A stretch of DNA of 64,000 nucleotides from Bacillota bacterium (GTDB taxonomy: Bacteria; Bacillota; Clostridia; Christensenellales; Aristaeellaceae), in the NCBI GenBank assembly GCA_023436585.1, contig JAEZIN010000022.1, positions 1 to 64,000 on the forward strand, written 5' to 3'. Of the stretch, positions 57,549 through 64,000 are shown piece after piece. Every line of letters begins with the position of its first letter. The first letter of the stretch is position 1. The notes beneath the pieces were generated by a model. It ran no database searches and was not told the DNA's origin. It saw nothing but the letters and a program-made list of their open reading frames with translations. The position numbers and the translations under genes are program-made.

Positions 57549-57851
57549 ATGGCCATCGAATCGGTAAAGCTGGCGCAGTATATTGCGAACCTTCAAAAAC
57601 CATCCGGGGCCGCTTCCGTATCGGAGATTTCCGCCCCCTTTGAAAACATGCTCAAGGACGCCGTGCAGCAGACGATCAGTACCGACGCGGCGGCCAAGTA
57701 TGACGTGGTCAGCCTTTCCACAGGCAGCAGCGATTCTCCGCACAACATTACAGTCAACGCGGCCAAGGCCGACCTGGCGATACAGATGATGGTGTCCGTC
57801 AGAAACAAGGCGCTGGAAGCCTATAACGAGATCATGCGGATCACACTCTGA
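57549..57851 (+). CDS. fliE: Flagellar hook-basal body complex protein FliE
   Basis: A 100-residue adaptor that joins the MS ring to the rod. The C-terminal NAAKADLAIQMMVSVRNKAL and EAYNEIMRITL are the FliE signature. The N-terminus is short and variable, as usual. The ribosome site is modest (GGGGAACGG). Confidence 0.92.
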   Translation: MAIESVKLAQYIANLQKPSGAASVSEISAPFENMLKDAVQQTISTDAAAKYDVVSLSTGSSDSPHNITVNAAKADLAIQMMVSVRNKALEAYNEIMRITL

Positions 57852-57901
57852 CGGGCAGCCCGGGAAGTACGACAGAATAATTTGCTGATAAGAGGGCAAG
57901 C

Positions 57902-59500
57902 ATGGACCTTTCTATCTCAAACCTTTTCCAGAGCATAAAGGGATACCTGGCAAAGCTGAGCAGGGGCAAGAAAGTTGCCCTTGTGGTTTTGCTTGTGTCC
58001 GTTATTGCCGGAGCGGTGGTACTGACAAGCGTGTTGGACAGCGCCGGCTATACGGTGCTGTACCGCGGCCTGTCGCCATCGGAGGGCGTTGAGATTGTAA
58101 ACCTTCTGGACAGCATGAATACCGGCTACCGGCTGCAAAACGACGGGACCATCCTGGTTCCAAAGGCCAGCGAGGCCATGCTGAAAATGCAGCTTGCGGC
58201 GGAGGGGTTCCCCAAAAGCACGCTGGGCTACGACTTATTCACCAACCAGTCCGCCCTGATGACCACCGACTATGAGAAAAGGCAGTACCTGATATTCCAG
58301 CTTCAGGACAGGCTGCAGGAATCGCTTCGGACGCTGGAGGGTGTAAAAAACGCCATCGTGACGCTGAATGTGCCCGATGACGATTCCTTTGTTTTAAAGG
58401 CAGACAGGCCCCAGGCCTCGGCTTCCGTGGTGCTGGAGCTTTATTCGTATACCACCCTTTCCGACAAGCAGATCAAGGGCATCGAGGCACTGGTGGCCAG
58501 GAGCGTGCCTGGGCTTCTAACCGATAACGTGACCATTGTGGACAGCACCGGCGTGGAGCTCAATGCAAGCTCGGAGGAATTAAGCGGGCAGGCGCTTTCC
58601 CGAATCGACGCCATCAGCAAGATCAATGAGTATTATAAGGAAAAGATTACGCGCTTTCTGGAGCCGGTTTTCGGTAAGGACGGTATGAGCGTGGCGGTCA
58701 ACGTGCAGGTGGATTTCCAGCAGAGGACCACCGAGCAGACCACCTTTACCCCCGTGGTGGGAGACAAAGGCATTCTTTCCCGGGAAGAGTTTGACAGGCA
58801 GAGCCTCAACGGCGGGAGCGTAACAGACTTGGCAGCCGGGACGGACGCCAACACGGGCACGCCCACCTATGTGGAGAATCAGGACGGCGACGGCGATAAA
58901 AGCGCCAGCGTAAGCGGAAGCAACGATTACCTGGTGAACAAGCTTATCGAGGGCATTGAGGACAGCGGCGGGCGGATCACCGATATGACCGTGGCCGTGA
59001 TGATCAACAGCAGCTTCCTTTCCGACGACCTGGTGGCCAAGTACAAGGAAATGGTGGCTTACGGCGTGGGCATTCCCCTGGAAAAGGTAGTCATCACCCA
59101 CGCGGAGTTTACGCCCAAACAGGCGCCTGTCTTCCCGGACGAGCCGGCTGTGAATATGGACCCCATCATCATTGCCGTTGCGGCCGCCTTTGCCCTGATA
59201 CTTGCGCTGGCAGTCATACTGACACTGCGCTCGGGCCGCCGGCGCAGAGCCGTGCAGCATGGGGCCCAGCAGGGCCGGCCGCAGCAGCGGCCGGTGCAGG
59301 GGCAGGGACAGGGACAGGGAAGAAGGCCGGGTCAGGAAGCTGGCCAGCAGGGTGAGCGGCAGGAGGCTCCCGGCGAGATTGTACTGACCGAAACGAGGGA
59401 GCAGGGCATCAAGCGCCAGGTGAAGGAATTCGCCACGGCCAACCCGGAAATCGTGGCGCAGCTTCTTAGAACCTGGATGAAGGAGGACGATGCCAAGTGA
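57902..59500 (+). CDS. fliF: Flagellar MS-ring protein FliF
   Basis: A 532-residue membrane protein that forms the MS ring. Hydrophobic helices lie near residues 24-44 and 418-438. RBM-type domains include LYRGLSPSEG (about 55-64) and NVQVDFQQRTTEQT (about 268-281). The C-terminal cytoplasmic tail, which binds FliG, is preceded by a Gln/Gly/Arg-rich low-complexity stretch (about residues 448-485). It overlaps fliG by GTGA. Confidence 0.95.
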   Translation: MDLSISNLFQSIKGYLAKLSRGKKVALVVLLVSVIAGAVVLTSVLDSAGYTVLYRGLSPSEGVEIVNLLDSMNTGYRLQNDGTILVPKASEAMLKMQLAAEGFPKSTLGYDLFTNQSALMTTDYEKRQYLIFQLQDRLQESLRTLEGVKNAIVTLNVPDDDSFVLKADRPQASASVVLELYSYTTLSDKQIKGIEALVARSVPGLLTDNVTIVDSTGVELNASSEELSGQALSRIDAISKINEYYKEKITRFLEPVFGKDGMSVAVNVQVDFQQRTTEQTTFTPVVGDKGILSREEFDRQSLNGGSVTDLAAGTDANTGTPTYVENQDGDGDKSASVSGSNDYLVNKLIEGIEDSGGRITDMTVAVMINSSFLSDDLVAKYKEMVAYGVGIPLEKVVITHAEFTPKQAPVFPDEPAVNMDPIIIAVAAAFALILALAVILTLRSGRRRRAVQHGAQQGRPQQRPVQGQGQGQGRRPGQEAGQQGERQEAPGEIVLTETREQGIKRQVKEFATANPEIVAQLLRTWMKEDDAK

Positions 59501-60510
59501 GCAAGCGGTCGCACAGCAATGATTCCGCCAGGAAAGCGGCCACCGTCGTCCTTTCCCTGGGTGTCGAGCAGGCCTCCAAGGTGTACAAGTACTTGCGGCA
59601 GGAAGAAATCGAGCAGATCACCATGCAGATCGCCACGCTGGAAAACCTCTCCCCCCAGGCGGTGGACAACACCATGGAGGAGTTCTACAACCTGTGCATG
59701 GCGCAAAAGTACATCACCGAGGGCGGCATTGAGTACGCCAAGGCAATATTGGAAAAGGCCATGGGCGCCACCAGCGCCGCGACCGTCATCGAGCGGATTA
59801 CAAGAACACTGCAGACCAAGATGTTCAGCTTCCTGGACAAGGCCGATCCCAAGCATTTGCTGAGCCTGATTCAAAACGAGCACCCGCAGACCATCGCGCT
59901 GATCCTGTCCTACTGTACCGTGGAGCAGGCTTCCGAAATATTGAGCGAGCTGCCGGGGGAAACGCAGCTGGACGTGGTGGAGCGCGTTGCCACCATGGAC
60001 AGGACAAGCCCGGACGCCGTGCGGGAAGTGGAAAAGATGATCGAGCAAAAGCTTTCCATGAGCGAGTCGGTGGGCTTTGCGGAGATCGGCGGCACCAAGT
60101 ACATGGCGGGCATATTGAACCTGGTGGACCGCAGCACCGAGAAGTTCATCATGGAGGAGCTCTCCAAGCGGGACCCGCAATTGGCCGAGGATATCCGCAA
60201 CCGCATGTTCGTGTTCGAGGATATCGCCACCCTGGAGCCCATGCACATTCAGCGCTTTTTGCAGGACGTCAACGCCAACGACCTGCTTATCGCCCTCAAG
60301 GGCTGCTCCAAGGAGATTACCGACGTCTTCTACGCCAACATGTCCGTCCGCCTCAAGACGACGCTGGAGGAAGAGGCCGGCTACCTGCACGGCGTAAGGC
60401 TGTCCGCTGTGGAAGAAGCGCAGCAGAAGCTCGTTTCGCTGGTTAGAAGGCTTGAGGAGACCGGTGATATCGTCATCAACCGCGGCCGAAAGGATGAGAC
60501 CATTGTCTAG
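59497..60510 (+). CDS. fliG: Flagellar motor switch protein FliG
   Basis: A 337-residue C-ring protein that generates torque with the stators. The NEHPQTIALILSYC motif (about 126-139) of the middle domain is clear, and the C-terminal charged helix (ELSKRDPQLAEDIRNRMFVF) contains the torque residues. GTG 59497 overlaps the fliF stop, with AAGGAGG upstream. Confidence 0.95.
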   Translation: MSKRSHSNDSARKAATVVLSLGVEQASKVYKYLRQEEIEQITMQIATLENLSPQAVDNTMEEFYNLCMAQKYITEGGIEYAKAILEKAMGATSAATVIERITRTLQTKMFSFLDKADPKHLLSLIQNEHPQTIALILSYCTVEQASEILSELPGETQLDVVERVATMDRTSPDAVREVEKMIEQKLSMSESVGFAEIGGTKYMAGILNLVDRSTEKFIMEELSKRDPQLAEDIRNRMFVFEDIATLEPMHIQRFLQDVNANDLLIALKGCSKEITDVFYANMSVRLKTTLEEEAGYLHGVRLSAVEEAQQKLVSLVRRLEETGDIVINRGRKDETIV

Positions 60511-61228
60511 GCTTTTTAAAGGGGAATACATCTGCATGGACGCGTCCGGCTTTGTGTATCACACCCCGGCCGGCAAAAAGCCTGAATCCGACCTGGATCC
60601 CGGCCAGGATACGGCACCCGCCACCGGCAGGGAAGAGCTGGAGGCCGCCGTCAAAAGGGCACGCGCCATCGTCGACGGCGCCAACCGCTATCTTTTGAAA
60701 ATGCACGGGCAGATGAGGGACCAGGCCAACGAGGCCATGGAAAGCGCCAGGGAGGAAGGGTATCTTCGCGGTTATGCGGAAGGCCAGGCCCAGGCGATGA
60801 TGGAGAATGAGCAAAAGCTGGCGCAGATCGCCGCCCTCCTTCAGGAGATTGATCAGGGCAAGGAAGAAGTCTTCCGGCAGCATGAGCAGGACATGGTGGG
60901 CCTGGCGCTGGACATCGCCCGCAAGGTGGTGGATTGCAAGCTTCAGGAAAATGACGCCGCGTTTATGAACATTTACCGCAAGGCCGCGGAGAGCCTTCAG
61001 GGCCAAAGGACGGTGCACCTTCAGGTATCCGGTCATGAATTAAACTTTGTCACCGGCAGCAGCGAATACCTGAAAAGCCTGATCAGGGGTGCGGAGCGGA
61101 TCGATATTGAGGTTTTGGCGGATGCGGAGCCCGGCACCTGCATCCTGGAAACGGAAGACGCCGTGGTGGACGCCAGCGTAAGCAAGCAGATGGAGCGGCT
61201 GGAGCAGGCCGTGATGGCAGCCCGGTGA
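60503..61228 (+). CDS. fliH: Flagellar assembly protein FliH
   Basis: A 241-residue regulator of the export ATPase FliI. A long Ala/Glu/Gln-rich coiled coil with GxxxG-like EGYLRGYAEGQAQAM (about 85-99) precedes a C-terminal globular domain. TTG 60503 (MSRLFKGEY) is preferred, as in homologues, over ATG 60494, whose only purine-rich site abuts it. It overlaps the end of fliG by eight bases. Confidence 0.85.
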   Translation: MSRLFKGEYICMDASGFVYHTPAGKKPESDLDPGQDTAPATGREELEAAVKRARAIVDGANRYLLKMHGQMRDQANEAMESAREEGYLRGYAEGQAQAMMENEQKLAQIAALLQEIDQGKEEVFRQHEQDMVGLALDIARKVVDCKLQENDAAFMNIYRKAAESLQGQRTVHLQVSGHELNFVTGSSEYLKSLIRGAERIDIEVLADAEPGTCILETEDAVVDASVSKQMERLEQAVMAAR

Positions 61229-61258
61229 TAAAAAATGCCGCAAGAAGGAGGGGATGGG

Positions 61259-62584
61259 ATGTTTGACATGTACAGGCAGGCTGTTGCCCAAACGGATCCC
61301 ATCCTGCGAGGCGGCAAGGTGGACAAGATCATCGGCATGGTGCTGGAAAGCACAGGCCCGGATGTGGATATCGGCACCGTGTGCCGAATCCGCAGTACCA
61401 AACGCAGCGGCTGGATCGATGCCGAGGTGGTTGGCTTCAAGGGGAACCGTCTGCTGTTGATGCCTTTTGAGGAGCTGGACGGCGTATCCAGGGGCAGCGT
61501 GGTGGAATCCACCGGCAACGCGCTGAGGATCCCCGTGGGGCCGGAGCTGGTGGGCCGGGTGGTGGACGGCTTTGGCAGGTCCATCGACACCACGGAGCCG
61601 CTGCGCTGCTCGGATTACTATACCGTTCAAAACCTTCCCTCCAACCCGCTTTCCAGGCCCCGCATTGATACACGGCTTCACATGGGGGTGCGGGCCATCG
61701 ATTCGCTGCTTACCTGCGGCAAGGGACAAAGAATGGGTATATTCGCCGGCAGCGGTATCGGCAAAAGCACGCTGCTGGGGATGATGCTTCGCAACGTGGA
61801 AGCCGACGTGAACGTCATCGCCCTGGTGGGCGAGCGTGGCCGCGAGGTGCGGGACTTTATCGAGAAGGACCTGCAGGAGGAGGGCATGCGCCGTTCAGTG
61901 CTGGTGGTGGCCACCAGCGACCAGCCGGCCATGATGCGTTTAAAGTGCGCGCTGACTGCCACCACCATCGCGGAATATTTCCGTGACCAGGGCAAGGATG
62001 TGCTGCTGGTGATGGATTCGCTGACGCGCTTTGCCATGGCCCAGCGGGAAATCGGCTTAGCCATTGGGGAGCCGCCGGTAGCCAGGGGTTACACGCCTTC
62101 CCTGTACGCCATCATGCCAAGGCTTCTGGAGCGGTCGGGTAGGTTTTCAAGCGGCTCCATCACAGGCATTTATACGGTGCTGGTGGAGGGCGATGATGTC
62201 AACGAGCCCATCTCCGATACGGTGCGCGGTATCCTGGACGGCCATATCGTGCTTTCCCGGGCGCAGGCCATGCGCAACCACTACCCGCCCATCGACATCC
62301 TGGCCAGCATCAGCCGCATCATGAACGAAATCATCCCGCCGGAGCACCTGCAGTACGCCTCCGCCCTGCGCTCCACGCTGTCGGCCTACTATGAGAACTT
62401 CGACCTGATCAGTATCGGCGCTTACAAGGGCGGCGCCAATCCCAGGATTGACAACGCCATCGCCAACATCGACAGGATCAACGGGTTCTTAAAGCAGGAG
62501 ATAGGCGAAAAGGCCCCCTTCGAGGAGACCATGCGCAGGATGCAGGAAATCCATAAGGCAGTCTTAAAGGGAGGCGCGGCGTGA
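61259..62584 (+). CDS. fliI: Flagellar type III export ATPase FliI
   Basis: A 441-residue F1-beta-like ATPase that powers flagellar protein export. Walker A is AGSGIGKSTLL (about 160-170), LVGERGREVRDFI follows, and Walker B is LLVMDSLTRFAMAQRE (about 236-251). ATG 61259 is seven bases after AAGGAGG. The adjacent fliH and fliJ encode its regulators. Confidence 0.95.
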   Translation: MFDMYRQAVAQTDPILRGGKVDKIIGMVLESTGPDVDIGTVCRIRSTKRSGWIDAEVVGFKGNRLLLMPFEELDGVSRGSVVESTGNALRIPVGPELVGRVVDGFGRSIDTTEPLRCSDYYTVQNLPSNPLSRPRIDTRLHMGVRAIDSLLTCGKGQRMGIFAGSGIGKSTLLGMMLRNVEADVNVIALVGERGREVRDFIEKDLQEEGMRRSVLVVATSDQPAMMRLKCALTATTIAEYFRDQGKDVLLVMDSLTRFAMAQREIGLAIGEPPVARGYTPSLYAIMPRLLERSGRFSSGSITGIYTVLVEGDDVNEPISDTVRGILDGHIVLSRAQAMRNHYPPIDILASISRIMNEIIPPEHLQYASALRSTLSAYYENFDLISIGAYKGGANPRIDNAIANIDRINGFLKQEIGEKAPFEETMRRMQEIHKAVLKGGAA

Positions 62585-63027
62585 AAAAGTTTCGGTTTCC
62601 GCTTCAGAAGGTGCTGGAATACGACACGCACATGCAAAAAAGCGAGGCGGACACGCTGGCCCTGATGGTTGCGGAGTATGTGCGGCTGGAAAAAAGGCGC
62701 GACGCCATGCTTGCGGACTACAACGAAGCCAAGCGGCAGTACCAGGCGGAATGCGAGAAAGGCCAAAGCGCCAGCCGGGCGGCCGTTGCCGGTATGTACA
62801 TTACAGACCAGCGCCAGCAGCTGATCAAAATCGGCGAGCAGATGCGGGAGCAGATGCGCCGCATCGACAAGCAGCGGGAAAGGCTGCTGGCCATTACCCA
62901 GGATAAAACCATGATTGAAAAGCTGAAGGAACACGCCAAGCAGGATTACCGGGCGGAGGAACTCAAAATCGAAGAGCTGTTTATCACGGAGTTCGTTTCC
63001 AACCAGGTGGCCAGGGCGGACGGATGA
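62581..63027 (+). CDS. fliJ: Flagellar export chaperone FliJ
   Basis: A 148-residue protein that is nearly all coiled coil, as FliJ is; it resembles F1-gamma and helps the export ATPase. FRFPLQKVLEYDTHMQKSEAD at the N-terminus is typical. The GTG start overlaps the fliI stop (GTGA). Confidence 0.9.
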   Translation: MKKFRFPLQKVLEYDTHMQKSEADTLALMVAEYVRLEKRRDAMLADYNEAKRQYQAECEKGQSASRAAVAGMYITDQRQQLIKIGEQMREQMRRIDKQRERLLAITQDKTMIEKLKEHAKQDYRAEELKIEELFITEFVSNQVARADG

Positions 63028-64000
63028 AACGCCCGCAGGCGGTGATGGGAGGTGATCTTATTCCAGCGGTAGCAAGTGTGGGCGTCCTTTTGCAGGGGCT
63101 GATGGCCATTAAGGAACCGGCGGCTCAAAACAGCCTTACAGGGGATGAGGTATCGGCATTTGCCATGATAGTGGACGAGGCGGCATTGCAGGGCGGCCTC
63201 AAGGGAATAGCGGACGGCATGGAAAACGGGGAGCCGGAGGGAAAGAAAAAGGAAAAGCAGGATGCAAGCCTGTGTCTCTCGGAGGTTTCTGCGCTTTTGA
63301 TGCAGGGGACATACCACGTACAGCAGACAGCGGACTTACATGCCGGACAAACGCAATCTCTTCCTACTATAAAGGAAGGGACAGTGGAAAAGCCTCAGGC
63401 GCTCAAAGGGCAGGCCGGAAGCAGCGAAATCGGTCTTAAAACCGCTAAAGCGCAAGTGAGAACCGATGTGCCTGTAATGCCGGCGGCTGAAAAGACGGAT
63501 ATGGATCCAGTCTTGAAAGCGCAGGCGCAGCTGCAAACAACGAAGATGGATGCCGGAAACCCGCCGACGGGACCGACATTGAGAGTAGCGAAGGGGAAAG
63601 ATGAACTTGACCAGACCGATAGCAAGGATGTTCAGGGGCATAAGGCGCTGGTTGCTGATAAAGCGGCTCAATTTGTGGGTGTCGATCCTGCACGGCAAGA
63701 TGTGAATCAAAAGCCTGCTGTAAAGGAAGCCGTGATGGAAGAAGTAAGCAGGATGGCGGCCTCTGAAAAGCCGGACAGGGATAAGGAAAAGCCTGTGCAG
63801 ATGCCGGTGGCGGCCATGGCGGCAGCCCGCGGTGCAGCGCACGCGGTTCATGCGCAGAGCGCGCAGGAGGTTCAGGCGGCAGCCCCTGACCGCGATGTCC
63901 GGGAAGAAAACGCTGCGCTGCAGGTGGCCAGGGCATCCATAAGGGCTTTGCGGCGGGGGGCCACCGAGTACCGCGTCAAATTAAACCCCGAGGGCCTGGG
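63024..64000 (+). CDS. fliK: Flagellar hook-length control protein FliK (truncated by window end)
   Basis: An open reading frame from ATG 63024 (ATGA overlap with the fliJ stop) stays open to the last base: 325 complete codons. It is long, Ala/Gln/Lys/Glu/Pro-rich and low in aromatic residues, as FliK N-terminal regions are, and the last residues EYRVKLNPEGLG match the conserved start of the FliK C-terminal domain. FliK is the secreted ruler that switches export specificity when the hook reaches length. The C-terminal domain lies outside this window. Confidence 0.85.
   Translation, partial: MKRPQAVMGGDLIPAVASVGVLLQGLMAIKEPAAQNSLTGDEVSAFAMIVDEAALQGGLKGIADGMENGEPEGKKKEKQDASLCLSEVSALLMQGTYHVQQTADLHAGQTQSLPTIKEGTVEKPQALKGQAGSSEIGLKTAKAQVRTDVPVMPAAEKTDMDPVLKAQAQLQTTKMDAGNPPTGPTLRVAKGKDELDQTDSKDVQGHKALVADKAAQFVGVDPARQDVNQKPAVKEAVMEEVSRMAASEKPDRDKEKPVQMPVAAMAAARGAAHAVHAQSAQEVQAAAPDRDVREENAALQVARASIRALRRGATEYRVKLNPEGL

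Noticed and set aside
1..64000. CRISPR arrays, insertion sequences, prophage, rRNA or tRNA genes
   Set aside because: No regularly spaced repeats, transposase or integrase motifs, phage structural genes or RNA gene signatures were found on either strand.

Overview
The window is a GC-rich (visibly well above 50% GC) chromosomal segment from a flagellated, anaerobic member of the Bacillota, most likely class Clostridia. The evidence is Clostridia-type gene content: FtsA/FtsZ, RsfS, coaD-rsmD, an AroA(I)-beta type DAHP synthase, a ferredoxin-linked indolepyruvate oxidoreductase, a TM1266-family protein, DUF3343 with a cysteine desulfurase, group II ECF substrate subunits, a c-di-GMP-I riboswitch, and AGGAGG ribosome sites with ATG/GTG/TTG starts. 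No rRNA, tRNA, CRISPR, transposase or phage gene was seen, so this looks like core chromosome with a few accessory patches.

Layout. 1-4.6 kb: ftsA, ftsZ, a GNAT acetyltransferase and a YkvI-like membrane protein. 4.6-14.4 kb: a long co-directional run with an aryl-pyruvate oxidation module (phenylacetate-CoA ligase, iorA, iorB, a second ligase, a tandem ACT protein), then alr, 5-formyl-THF cyclo-ligase, a membrane protein, rsmD, coaD and a coiled-coil protein. 14.4-17.1 kb: a structured non-coding stretch, then an HlyD-type adaptor and a MacB/FtsX-type permease with no ATPase. 17.5-22.7 kb: an orphan MsmK/UgpC ATPase, a PucR/CdaR-type regulator, a CtpA-type protease, and a TM1266 protein plus an ECF S component behind a terminator-bearing leader. 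22.8-28.7 kb: panE, DUF3343 divergent from a cysteine desulfurase, a membrane protein with a degenerate Mrr-like domain, a NadD-YqeK fusion, rsfS and comFB.

28.8-32.7 kb: a MerR-type regulator divergent from a short leader ORF with terminator and a three-gene ABC exporter. 32.9-33.8 kb is an AT-richer islet. 34.6-35.9 kb holds a DAHP synthase behind a textbook attenuator: promoter, 27-codon leader peptide with Phe/Tyr codons, antiterminator and terminator. 35.9-40.4 kb is the most unusual part. A variant tRNA-guanine transglycosylase overlaps a homologue of the ArmA/Rmt 16S rRNA G1405 methyltransferases (aminoglycoside resistance). These are followed by an ECF S component and a P-loop kinase of the uridine-kinase type. 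The set resembles a queuine salvage locus carrying a resistance-type rRNA methyltransferase.

40.5-56.1 kb is mixed: a MATE exporter, REP-like repeats, a secreted papain-like protein, a lipid kinase, HAD phosphatases, a long self-complementary intergenic element, metNI, a MocR regulator, membrane proteins, and a sugar operon of two TIM-barrel isomerases around a Gfo/Idh/MocA dehydrogenase. 56.3-64.0 kb is the flagellar operon flgB-flgC-fliE-fliF-fliG-fliH-fliI-fliJ-fliK. It has a strong promoter, a second folded RNA element and a c-di-GMP-I riboswitch in its 5' UTR; fliK runs off the end of the window.

All functional calls come from motif recognition and family knowledge; no alignment or database search was run.
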